From assembly GCF_932276165.1 (NCBI RefSeq), contig NC_063992.1:3792001-3856000 (forward strand): a stretch of DNA of 64,000 nt. The letters run 5' to 3'. Shown here piece after piece: positions 23,415 through 33,669 of this stretch. How positions within the stretch are numbered: the stretch's first letter is position 1; each line of letters starts with the position of its first letter. A program made the translations under genes and the position numbers. The stretch comes from Plutella xylostella. Lineage: Eukaryota > Arthropoda > Insecta > Lepidoptera > Plutellidae. The notes beneath the pieces are model-generated. The model did no database searches and was not told the origin of the DNA. It saw nothing but the letters and a program-made list of their open reading frames with translations.

Positions 23415-26400
23415 CATGTACTGTATATATTATGTTATTTAGTTAGCTTATCATAATTGTAAGTAGGTAGGCTGATTGTCTGTTCATGGGGGAGTGTTGG
23501 TCCCTACTCTAATGTATGGAAGTGAAAGCTGGTATGGCAGAAGAAGATGGTGTTGACCCTACATCCACAAAGCTTTTTAAATGAGCGATCGATGATGAGT
23601 TGATGATAAATCAAAATCTCAACATTTTACATACAAAAAAGCTTAGTAACCCACTAGGTTAAAATACGATTTGAATATGTATAAAAGTTTATCTATTCAA
23701 AATGAGCTTCATAAGATGTGGTATTCATAACAACAAAGAATCAAGATGGACAGTAACTTTCCCGGAACGGAGTCTTCAAACTTTGCTCCCCTCTCGGATG
23801 CAAACCCTTATCTGTTGTACAATGTAATCATATCTTCAACTGACTGTATAGTGGAGGATAACCGACGACGTAGGATCCTGTGAATGTAGGAGTTGTAGAA
23901 GACTTTTAGCTATTGCTTCAACATAACCAACGTTAAAAACCAATGATATTCAACCCTAAAAGTGACGTAAGTGCATAACTTTTGAACGACTAAGCCGATT
24001 TTGACTCTAGAAAAACAAAATGAAAATAAGTTCAGCCGTATGGGAGCTACCACATACAGATATACACAGACACGTTAAACTTTTAACATCCCTATTTTTC
24101 CGTCAGGGTGGGAGGTTAAAAATAATATAATAGAATAAAGTAAATATCGTAATTTATGTCAATGCAAGAATCATGATGGTTTGTACCGCATCTATTGTAA
24201 ACAGTAGCGTGTGTAAGTACTTGCACCCTCTTTAAACCAATGACTTATCTCTAATGACTTTACTGAGGTTTTAGGTATTACTTTAAACCTATCCAACTTT
24301 GGGAAAGTTTCGTAGCCAACCAGATTAAATTCAAAGTTTAAATGAATTCCTGCTTCTTGGAAACATTTTGATACAAAAGATAACACTTGAAATGAGTGGT
24401 GGACAAGATTTGTGATTTTAATTTCGGTGCAATTATTTTTTTGGCTTTTTGACTAACAGATTATAAAATCATGAAGAAACACAACTTTTCTATCTCATAT
24501 ATTATAATTAAATAAATCAGCAAAAAAAATATTATACTATACATTCTAATGTGCATACTATCTAATATCCAATCATTGCATCAATGTTAGCTACATAAAT
24601 TCAAATACAGAAGCTATCAAAAACTGATCCTGATCATGAAATTCATGAATTCAAATTTTAATTTCTCCCAACGAAGTGGAACGACCGAGGTTCGATGGCA
24701 TTTATGAAAAAAATTAAATTGGAAACCTTTATCAGCACGTTCCAAACGGCGCTCGCAGTTTCACAAAACACACATATTTCAGGTGATTTATTGATGAAAG
24801 TAAAATAAAATTAACTTGGTACTTCGCTTGTGTTTATCCGTTTATCCAATTTCCCCTGTTTGGGCTCAGCGTTTATGCCCTGATTTGTTGTTGCTAAGTA
24901 AACATGATCGGATCGGAAATGTATTATTACCTATATTATTTTATTTGAATTTATTTGCTGTTATTGTTTTAAATTTTATAATATAAACAGACTGCCAGAA
25001 GGGTTTTTAAAATTCCTAACTTTGTTGATTCATTACAGTATTTTTATGCTTTTGAATTAGAGAATACATTAGTACAAGGCGTGAGTGAGTTTTTTTTTTT
25101 TTTTAATTAGAAAATAGCGAACCTCCACGAGTTGTACAATAAAAGTTGTTTTATGGGATAGGTACCATTTCGCGTCCAAATAATATATGATCCAAATATT
25201 TGCAGTACCTACCTATTCAACATCAAAGTAAATTATGTATATACATATTTATTATCTTAGTGTAAACAATATCAGTAGCTCGTCGAATACTTAATGTCCC
25301 AGAGTTATGTAAAGTTATTCGCCTGGATCAAGCAAAGAGGAATTTTCCTCACATAGTTATGCCGCCGACCGCCGGATTATCTAGAATTCCTTAATTAGGA
25401 ACCAGAAGATCAAATAGCTACGGTGCAAATTCCTCCCTGACCCTGCATCAAGCATGAAAATTTAATTCCACGCTCTGCTCTCACGACGCAACCTTCCAAA
25501 TTAAAAACAACGCGAGCGAAAAGAGCGAGTCAATTAAAGAAAAACTCCCTCGACAAACACGACTGATATTAAACAGCTTTGTGTACTGAAAACAAATAGT
25601 CGTTTAACCGAGCCGGGGCATCTGAAGAAGCTACCACGAAAACAAAGGGCACGGTAGTAAAAATTAAGTCTCGCAATGGTCTAACTTGGCCCGAGTTTAC
25701 TCGTCTAATTGAGCGGCAGTAACAAATGAATGAATTTGTTTGTGAAATAAAGACGCTTAAAACTGAACTATGTCCTGTTGCGGGGGTCGAAATTGCTAAT
25801 TTGACCGCGGAGATTTAATTATGCATGCGGGCCGAGGGGGTGTGAGGAAGGCTGTGCGGGCGGGGGGAGTGATAAAGAGGGTGGGATGTCGTAGCCAGCA
25901 GCGCGGCTTGTTTATAATGTAGCTGGTAATGCGCAATCCGGCCACGACTCCAGTCGGGCCACAGAGTACTAACTTTTTATTACACCTAACGAAGTTGTGC
26001 GGTTTATAGCAGCCGAGGGCGCCGGTGAAGGTGCCATCGCCGCTTACAAATAATGGAGGAAAAACTCCGAGCTGCGTGTGCGGAGAGCGTTTTTAATCGG
26101 CTTTTCTCCGTGTAATTAAAAGTTTTAGCAATAAATACTTACATCTGGATATACACGCAGGAGTAATAAATAGAATGATTACAAGATTTTTATCTCGTCG
26201 AGAAGTTATGATTTTCCAGCGTTCATTTCTTTCACAAAATATGAATACAACAAGGTGAAAAGACAAATTTAACAATGTGAACACTACCTTTCTCCAGTCA
26301 TTTAATATGTTTGGGCAAGTTGAAACAGGGTACCGGGAGCAGGCACTGTCCATCAGAGTGACAATAAATTAAACTTTATTGGACAGGTGATACATCGCCG

Positions 26401-27809
26401 AGGGAATTGTCAAACGGACATTGGCTCGCTGGCAAATTTGAATGTTTGGCCGCTGCCCTATCGTTATAGTTTGGACATGGACACTTGGGAGCCGTAGCGC
26501 CTGTCTACCTGTAACGTGTTATTAATACTGCTAATAAATTATAGTAGAATGCCTAAATTTTTTATTATTCCTAAGTAGTAGAATGCCTAAATTTTTCATT
26601 TATAATTCGGTATTTTACATTAATTTGTATCAATTTCATGTAGGTAAAAAAGACGAAGAACCCACTATATAGGTAAGTATGTAACTTTTTGCCCTAAATA
26701 GAGAGTGCTACAATAAATATTATTTTTGTTGTTTTGGAATGGACACGAAAAGTCAACGCAAATACCAACTCATAATTTTTTTAAGAGGGGAATTAAATAA
26801 TAGTCTTTTTTTTGGAAGTAGGTATATTACTAAATTTATATTTGCAATAGTATAAACTATTGCTTTATCACAGGATAATACAGTTCGAATCGTTAATGAT
26901 CACATAAATACGTAGGTAGATGTTCTCATCCCTATAGAGGGTGTTATTTTATCAGTGGCTTCCCCATTGGTAGGTGAATGTACCATCAAATGTTATACTG
27001 AAAAACTTTTTATCTTACACGTCAGTACCTATATTTTTGTGAATTTCATGTTTTTTATCTCAAATACAAATAATAGTAGTTATTTTGCAACATATATAAC
27101 AAATAAACGAGTAAAAAGTTATCTTTTCATTTGGTGGTCTGATTGGACAAATATTATTAGATTAATCATTGGTAATAAACAATGATCAAAAGTACCTTTG
27201 ATAATTGCCTATTACCAATGACAATGTACCTAAGTCCTCTAGAAATGAGCATGAGCTAAAACTAGTACCAATCCATGTCTGTATTGAATTTTCCCTAGAA
27301 ATATTTTCAGCGTTAGCTCGGAAAAGTATTTAACTAACAGATTGACTGTTGTACATAGTTAGCTTTCCAGTATTCAGTTCACACCCAACATGCCCAACGG
27401 TCCAATAAGCCAGATATTACACCATACTACGTAAAAACATTGTAAGTATTAAATATGTCTGATATTACGAACCGCCAACCCAAAACGTAAATGTTATGAG
27501 TTATGACCAATACAGAGACACCCTGTATGTCCTGAAATAGAACTCATCATACATAAGCGGATTACGGAGGGTCCTATGTGCAGATATAATGTGGAATAAT
27601 GGTGTTTTTGCCCGGAACACGTATGAAATTATGTCCCCTCCCGTCCTCTCTCTTTTGTAATTACGGGGCAGTTTTAATGCGGGGATGATGTCACATCCTG
27701 TTTGTATTTAATTTTAATGGGTAACCCGTTGAAATCATCAGTTATGTTATTTTTCCTGAGTAGGAAAAACAATATGTGTCTATGTAGGTGCTATTGCTTC
27801 TAGTTTACG
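23415..27809. other. Unassigned DNA with a GC-richer island
   Basis: No supported gene. The stretch 23945-24120 (TTTTGAACGACTAAGCCGAT, then a trailing GGGTGGGAGGTTAAAA) resembles a repeat common in Lepidoptera. The stretch 25440-26100 is clearly GC-richer and not obviously repetitive; it could be conserved non-coding DNA. A direct repeat TAGTAGAATGCCTAAATTTT occurs near 26542 and 26576. Confidence 0.4.
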
Positions 27810-27811
27810 TA

Positions 27812-28010
27812 AGGCCCGGGTCTCCTATTTACGCCTTAGGTCGCGTCCAGCGTCACGCCGTAGGCCGCGTCACGATGCTCACTATAGAAATGTACTGATG
27901 CGGTCTCCCTCACACGCTGACGTTGGCGCGTAGACGTAGTGAGTATCGTGACGCGGCCTACGGCGGTGACACTTGACGCGACCTACGGAGTAAATAGGAG
28001 ACCCGGGCCT
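27812..28010. mobile_element. 199-bp hairpin MITE
   Basis: The left end AGGCCCGGGTCTCCTATTTA and right end TAAATAGGAGACCCGGGCCT are exact inverted repeats, flanked by TA on both sides. The inner segments CGTAGGCCGCGTCACGAT and ATCGTGACGCGGCCTACG are also inverted, so the whole unit folds on itself. It is GC- and CpG-rich against AT-rich flanks. Confidence 0.85.
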
Positions 28011-28879
28011 TAGAGAGAGAAACGCACTTTTGAATTTTTGTGACGGTCAACAATTCGAAATTCGTCGTGCAACCGACTGCAAGTCCAGACATATGACGGC
28101 GCGCAATAAAATCTCTTAATATTTTTATTTCGTTAACTATTGTTGTTTATTATTTATAAAATCTTTAAAACTTATATCTTTAAATAATAGTGTCGCCTCC
28201 CTCAGTGCCGTATGAACTATCCCTTAAATACGTCTAGAACACACTATCACAGTCACAACCAACAAAAATAACATAAACATTACCAACTAAGCATGCACAA
28301 CTAATATCCCTAAGCACATTGTTTATAATTGCCGTGATCAGTTAGTTTTTGCACAAGTGCTTGGCGCGGCCAGTGATGGAGCGAGATCACAAATCATGCT
28401 GACGTCACCGTTATTGCAGCGCCGGGCGGGCTGCTCGTCTTTGACCCATTCATCTGAATCCATCGGAGGAATTTATCAACAGGTCTAGTACAGGTTTGAT
28501 AGTTTGTCGAAAACTATAAAAGTTTACGTTTTCTCGAATACTAAGTTTCGCCTCTAATGGAAACTATCATGAAACTTTTGACAGATACCTAATGTATGCA
28601 GATGACAGGAGAAAACGTAAACGTTTTCCGTTTTCATAAATAGCAAAATCCGTACTAGAGGGTCTGTGAAACAACTACTCAATATGGCTAAGGTCTCATG
28701 AAGTATTTGTCATTCGCAAAAGGTTTTGTTGAACATAATTCAGATCCATGTCTGCAATACAATTATTAGTTTGGCAGTTGTTTTTTTAACCAATTAATCA
28801 TTCACATTTGCAATGCAAATGAGAAAATTTAATCAACCCGTACGATAGTTACCTACTCACTTCGATTTGAAAGAAATAT

Positions 28880-29005
28880 TTTAGGGGATTTATTTATTTA
28901 TGCTTTTATTGCACAATTTACAAAAGTAGATGTACAATTAGGTGGACTTAATGCTAAGAGCATTCTCTACCAGTCAACCTGCAGGAGGTTCAGGAGCAGA
29001 AAGTA
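28880..29005 (-). mobile_element. LINE 3' terminal fragment
   Basis: On the minus strand it ends ...GCAATAAAAGCATAAATAAATAA. The body carries CTGGTAGAGAATGCTCTTAG, similar to the tail at 4969-5165. Only 3' untranslated sequence remains. Confidence 0.45.
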
Positions 29006-29156
29006 GGGAAGTGCAAAAAAATTACAAAAATCACAATCAATCAATGAATCTCAAAAAAAAAAAACCTACACAAAATCTACCATAATTATATATACATATA
29101 TAAAGAAAATTGAATAAACCTATACCTAACATTCTAATAATATATAATAATACATT

Positions 29157-29212
29157 TAACACAAGTTTATAAGTATACAGCATTGCTGCTGTATACTTAT
29201 AAACTTGTGTTA
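29157..29212. repeat. Perfect 26-bp inverted repeat with 4-nt loop
   Basis: Arms 29157-29182 and 29187-29212 match exactly as reverse complements around the loop TTGC. It lies about 80 nt upstream of the LINE insertion site at 29302. Origin unknown. Confidence 0.8.
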
Positions 29213-29301
29213 GCTTAAGATTTTCATGATGTGTATACATACCTAGGTAGTTAATCTAGTTCTTAATTTTATATATGAATACCTCTTCTCATGTTACGAT
29301 T

Positions 29302-31610
29302 TACGTCATATACTTGCGAGGGGCTTTGACAACTGCCACCAACAAGCCGAATACTTGGTCACCGGATCTGAACGCCTACAGGAGAGGATGACCGCTGGGG
29401 CTGTCGCCGCTTCAGAACAACGGAACATGGAAAGGAGGATGCACAATTTAACATCGCAAGGGCGTGTCCAAGGATTCCTCCAGGCTTTTAAAGCAGCTGC
29501 CTCAAGCCTTATAGGAAAACCACAGAGGACACCCGAGAGGCGCCAATTCTCCAGAGAACCTAAAACTGGAAAAAGGCTTGCCCAGAGGAAAATTACTCGA
29601 GCGGATATGGGCCAGGTGGTCCCACCGAAGCTGAAAACAGCTACCACCTCAAACGACCATCTAGAGAATGCCGCCATCGAATTTATGGCAATTACAACCG
29701 CCACAAAGCAGGTAAATCTCTTGTCCTGCAAAACGATCATGCAGACCTACAGGCAAGAGAACGAAAGCCGGCTAAAAGTTTTACTCGAGGAGGCCGAAGC
29801 CTGCATATACGATAACAGTAGTTGCCAAGTCCTCAGAGGCAAAATGACTGGAGCGTATATGGCGGCTTATAGCGAGGAATGCGGATTCGTGCCCTGGGAA
29901 CGCAACATCCCGAAACTCACTCTCCCACACAACAACCAAATGGTGGTCGTAGCTCAGTGTACCAGGATTATGCTAGAGGACAAAATCCTAGCAAAAGCGG
30001 AAACCATTAACGCTACCTGGAATAGCTGGACGATGCCCACCATCGCTTGGGTGAACGGGGTACCTGGATGTGGGAAGACAACCTGGGTGGTAAATAACTT
30101 CGATGTGAGCAAAGACACCATTATCACCACGACAACTGAGGCGGCCGTCGATATACGAAACAGGCTAGCGCATAGGATCGGGGACATGGTTAGAACTAGG
30201 GTACGTACGATGGCATCAGTCCTAGTAAACGGCTTTAGAGAACATGTCGGATGCCAACGCCTGATAATTGACGAGGCCCTGATGAACCATTTCGGGGCAA
30301 TCGTAATTGCCGCCCGCCTGTCCCGTGCCAGTGATATTGCTCTAATCGGAGACATCAACCAGCTACCGTACATAGACAGAGAGAACCTATTCGAACTAAG
30401 GTACAGTCGCCCAACACTGGTAGCAAACATCACCCAGGAGCTGTTGTGCTCATACAGAAACCCCATGGATGTTGCATACGCCCTAAGAGAAGTATACTCA
30501 GGCATATACGCAGCCACAACGCGTATCCAATCCCTGCAGCTGAAAAGGTTTACAGACGCAGCAATTCCAAAATCCCAAACCAACACTCTATTCCTGACGC
30601 ATACACAGGAAGAAAAAGAGACCCTGACCAGCCAAGGGTTTGGAGAAGGAACGGGATCACGCGTCTTAACCATACACGAAGCACAGGGATTGACGTACGA
30701 ATCCGTCATTATCATAAAAACAAAAGATAAAATAAAGTTGCACGATAGCATACCTCACGCAGTAGTGGCGCTGTCGAGGCACACCTCCGCCTGCACCTAC
30801 TATGCGGATGACACCGAGGACGCTATCGGCAACCTCGCAATAACAGCACCGAAGAAACGGATCCTCGAGTACAACCTAAAGATGGCAATAAAAAATCGGG
30901 ACAAAGAGGTCGTTGCCCAGCAATCAAGGCTTTTGGCAACGCAAAATGGAGCGGAATAGGAGAATTTTGATTTTAATTTTATATTGACGGCCAAACCGTA
31001 TTGCATGTATTTTATAGTTTTGTTATGTATAGTATATAGCATGTATTGTATAGTTTTGATATGTAGGTATTGTATAGTATATCATGAATTAATATTATCT
31101 GTATAAGAACTAACCAATAAAATTAAGATAGTTTTAAGAACACTGTCACACATTAACACCAGGCAAAACAACAGCGATGACAAAAGGAGTGTGTGGCCAC
31201 TGACAGGCGTCTGTTAAGTTCTCTGAAGACAGCTGACACTGGCCCTACCCTTCAAATGTTTGTTGCCATTATAATTGTAAGTGTGACTGTGTGAAACAAA
31301 GAAAAAAAAAAAAAAAAAAAAAAAAAAAAACAAGAAATGCACAACTGGGGGTTTTTAGTCGGTTAAAGGCCGACACTACCTGGGTCCCCTTCCCAGGTGT
31401 CTGTGTAGATTTTCCTCCAGGAGTGCAAAAAAAAAAAAAAATATTATTTATAATATATAGGTATATATATATAAAAGATAAAATATATATATTATAAGCT
31501 TCCACATTGAGTAGTGAGTAGTTAAAAGATGAAGACAAAAAACAACCAAACTCTCACAATATATTGATCTCTCAAAAAGGCACGGACATAAAGTCTGTGG
31601 AGTGATAATA

Positions 31611-31645
<35 letters not shown>
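29302..31645 (+). mobile_element. 5'-truncated R1-like LINE carrying a viral-type helicase frame
   Basis: An 11-bp direct repeat ATGTTACGATT lies at 29291-29301 and again at 31646-31656, directly after a run of about 28 A residues (31618-31645). Together these mark a target-primed LINE insertion truncated at its 5' end. The insert holds one long frame (29355-30959), then about 650 nt of 3' untranslated sequence with an internal A-run (about 31301-31330). Motifs such as CTGGGTCCCCTTCCCAGGTG and GGCACGGACATAAAGTCTGT remind me of 3' ends of R1-clade LINEs. No reverse transcriptase remains in this copy. The family therefore rests on the 3' region and on recalled reports of R1 LINEs with such a helicase. 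Confidence 0.8.
29355..30959 (+). CDS. Viral-type superfamily 1 helicase domain (C-terminal part of a LINE polyprotein)
   Basis: A 534-residue frame with no stop. It starts at TTG only because the LINE is truncated; the frame is open further upstream, and the first ATG is at 29388. Residues 1-180 are basic and unassigned. The SF1 helicase motifs follow in order: Walker A GVPGCGKTT (235-243), a TTTTEAA motif Ia (258-264), Walker B LIIDEA (303-308), motif III LIGDINQLPYI (330-340), SYRNP (366-370), motif V TIHEAQGLTYESV (439-451) and motif VI VALSRHT (471-477). This is the alphavirus-like / tobamovirus-like replicase helicase arrangement, not a cellular one. By family knowledge it would hydrolyse NTP and unwind RNA. 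All motifs are intact, so selection or recent insertion is likely. Whether it is expressed is unknown. Confidence 0.85.
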   Translation: MVTGSERLQERMTAGAVAASEQRNMERRMHNLTSQGRVQGFLQAFKAAASSLIGKPQRTPERRQFSREPKTGKRLAQRKITRADMGQVVPPKLKTATTSNDHLENAAIEFMAITTATKQVNLLSCKTIMQTYRQENESRLKVLLEEAEACIYDNSSCQVLRGKMTGAYMAAYSEECGFVPWERNIPKLTLPHNNQMVVVAQCTRIMLEDKILAKAETINATWNSWTMPTIAWVNGVPGCGKTTWVVNNFDVSKDTIITTTTEAAVDIRNRLAHRIGDMVRTRVRTMASVLVNGFREHVGCQRLIIDEALMNHFGAIVIAARLSRASDIALIGDINQLPYIDRENLFELRYSRPTLVANITQELLCSYRNPMDVAYALREVYSGIYAATTRIQSLQLKRFTDAAIPKSQTNTLFLTHTQEEKETLTSQGFGEGTGSRVLTIHEAQGLTYESVIIIKTKDKIKLHDSIPHAVVALSRHTSACTYYADDTEDAIGNLAITAPKKRILEYNLKMAIKNRDKEVVAQQSRLLATQNGAE

Positions 31646-31648
<3 letters not shown>

Positions 31649-31689
31649 TTACGATTAATTGCTGTTTTGTGTACCATATTGTTCAATAA

Positions 31690-31985
31690 ATAAATAAATA
31701 TACTTTTACTACTTATACATACACATTTATTTGGTTGTGGGAGGAGCGGAGGTGTCGGCTATGAGTGTCAGACAAAAAGTTAAACATGGACTTTAGGTAT
31801 GGAGGGGATTTGGGTTCATGGAGAAAACAGAAGACAGAGAATACGTAAATTTCTCCTATCTCGGATAGGAAGCCATTTCAACTTGGCACGGTAGCTGGAC
31901 ACGTGATCATACTTCCGTAGACCGAAAATGAAACGTATGCAGGTGTTCTGCAAGCGTTCCAGTTTCCATTCCCATACCAAAAACT
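31690..31985 (-). pseudogene. Jockey/CR1-like LINE C-terminal fragment
   Basis: Minus-strand reading gives ERLQNTCIRFIFGLRKYDHV, then AKLKWLPIRDRRNLRIL. This is the conserved region after the reverse transcriptase in jockey/CR1-type LINEs. A stop follows soon, and a fragment like SRHLRSSHNQ in another frame shows frame damage. Only the last ~90 codons remain. The sequence between the R1 insertion and this fragment (31657-31700) ends in (AAAT)n, which looks like a separate LINE tail. Confidence 0.6.
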
Positions 31986-32008
31986 ACATTTTTAACTAAA
32001 GGTTTTTA

Positions 32009-32070
32009 CAGAATGGGGAGTAACGCGTGTGAATTTGCCGCTAGGGGCGCTGGTGTCGACTGAGGTCAAG
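32009..32070 (+). repeat. Left end of a possible large DNA element (imperfect inverted repeat)
   Basis: It resembles the reverse complement of 40310-40367: AATGGGGAGTAACG against AATGGGGACTACCG, then the exact GACTGAGGTCAAG. The pair would bound an 8.4-kb region holding the SAP mini-gene and later insertions. The match is only moderate and no target duplication is seen. Confidence 0.35.
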
Positions 32071-32176
32071 TGAGATTTACTTTTCACTGGTATAATTTGG
32101 CGGGCTTCGTAACAAATTATATTTTCGTTCATTCCCCTGTTGAAAAGTGATCTACTGTCGAGAAATTATCGCAAAT

Positions 32177-32525
32177 ATGGATTATTTATCGATGAATGTG
32201 CACGGTTTGAAAGCTGAATTAAGGAAAAGAGGCGCAAAAATAAGCGGTCTCAAAGAGCAGCTAATTCAGAGGTTAGTTTGTTAACTGTTTACAAACTTAT
32301 TTTTTACGAAGTGTATGCTTGTTTGCTTAGGTAACAGCTATGTTTTTTTCTTTTTACAGACACCAAGACTATGACCGTAACAGTAACTTGGTTGGAAACT
32401 TGGAGGACAGCATCATACAACAAAATGATTCAGTGTATACTGTTGAGTGGCCTTCAGAAACTTTGTATAGCAGTGTGAACACTAAAAATGAAACTCTAGA
32501 TCTATGTAGATATTGTCACCAATGA
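32177..32525 (+). CDS. SAP-domain mini-gene, two exons (transposon-associated?)
   Basis: Exon 1 is 32177-32271, ending AG before GTTAGT. Exon 2 is 32360-32525, after a T-rich tract and ACAG. Spliced, the frame gives 86 residues. Residues 5-32 read SMNVHGLKAELRKRGAKISG and onward, a SAP-type DNA-binding helix-turn-helix with the usual spacing of L, L, R-G and L. The rest is acidic and polar and ends after a C-x2-C-like RYCH. Proteins with such an N-terminal SAP accompany some insect transposons, for example with YqaJ nuclease or SWIM finger parts. Here the frame ends just before a SINE, so the gene is probably the 5' end of a longer one cut short. The splice sites are predicted by eye. Confidence 0.45.
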
Positions 32526-32544
32526 GTACTTTGGAATTTATGTA

Positions 32545-32758
32545 CAGTGTATACCATCGCTCTTACGGTGAATGAAAACATCGTGATAAAACCTGCACAT
32601 CTAGATTTTCGAACCCACCAACCTGCAGTGGACCAGCGTGGTAGGAAATGGTCCAAGCTTAGGAGTGAAGTTTAGACCTTAAGGCGATATGCACAAAGGC
32701 TTCATTCGAGTGAGCCAGGTGCAGGTACTGACACCCCCATAGATAATAGAATAGTATA
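32545..32758 (+). mobile_element. SINE (family A), 5'-truncated
   Basis: It shares the ACCATCGCTCTTACGGTGAA, ACCTGCACATCTAGAT and GAGCCAGGTGCAGGTACT segments with the SINE at 6172-6504, but on the plus strand, and it ends in an AGAATAG-type tail. The tRNA-like head is missing. Confidence 0.7.
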
Positions 32759-33089
32759 CTATACTACCATTATTTAGTTTCAACTAAACCAGCATTCATT
32801 GTGTGGATTACTAATGTGTTAATAGCAGTGTGTTTAAACGGAAAGGATAAATAAAAGTTAAATAAGTGTGTAATTCTTTTATTTTTATTGTATTTATTAA
32901 ATGCCTAATCCTTATTTACATTATGTTCTTTCTGAAATTGGTTATAATGATTTTCACAAACACGAGATTGTCGCATAATAATTATTTCACAAGCCACTGT
33001 TTTAGAACAGTTTTATCACTTGTTAACATATGTCCTCCTTTTCTTTCCGAACATAACGGATCTGCACAACATTGCGGCATAGTAACTCG

Positions 33090-33126
33090 ATATCGTCACC
33101 TTAAATCGTAAACCGCCCAACTCCAC
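33090..33126. repeat. 37-bp inverted repeat, left partner
   Basis: It matches the reverse complement of 39812-39848 with one mismatch (core GTCACCTTAAATCGTAAACC). The pair encloses the R1/Copia nest and probably belongs to the DNA element into which the R1 was inserted. Confidence 0.7.
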
Positions 33127-33669
33127 GCGAGCAAATTTTACAGGAGACAAAAAAAACTGTTTATTTTGTACTTCTACTTAGGATACCCCCTAATATTTTT
33201 TTGATACTAGACTAAAAAAGTGGTTGCGCATTCAATGGCGTTATGAAAAATTAGTTATTTTTATCGCTTTATACATAAAATGGACTTACGATCTTTTCCC
33301 GATCTCTATGTGAATACTATTATTGGAGATAAGTGTTTTTCCTGGAAATACGAGTTTTTCGGACTTTGATTATGAAAAATATTGATCTCTTTGATGGACT
33401 TACGCTGTTCAAATATAGATAAATCTACTTACCTTTTCCTTTTACTTGAAATTTATAGTATTATTGATGTACTTAATAAAATGATTATATAATCAGCAGT
33501 CATCGTTATAAGCAGTAGAAAACATAAATCAGTACTAGGAGGCCATGGTCCCGCCGTTGCCGTTGAATCCCTGGTAAGCACGCTGTTTCCCAGGGACTAG
33601 GAACATCATCACGTTTTCTTTAATGGTGAAAAATAAAGAGTATTCTATTCTATTCTATCATCTGACGAG
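33127..33669. other. Unassigned DNA between the inverted repeat and the R1-type relic
   Basis: No gene seen. It ends in a (TATTC)n-type tail at 33640-33658, preceded by AATAAAGAG, which could be the 3' end of a small retroposon starting near 33540. Confidence 0.4.

Noticed and set aside
29954..30751. 265-codon minus-strand open frame opposite the helicase
   Set aside because: It is the complement of the helicase gene, has no domain of its own, and arises from codon bias on the other strand.
29302..31645. Host cellular helicase gene or free-standing integrated virus
   Set aside because: Target duplication and poly(A) tail show LINE-type insertion, and the 3' untranslated region is LINE-like, so the helicase travelled as LINE cargo.
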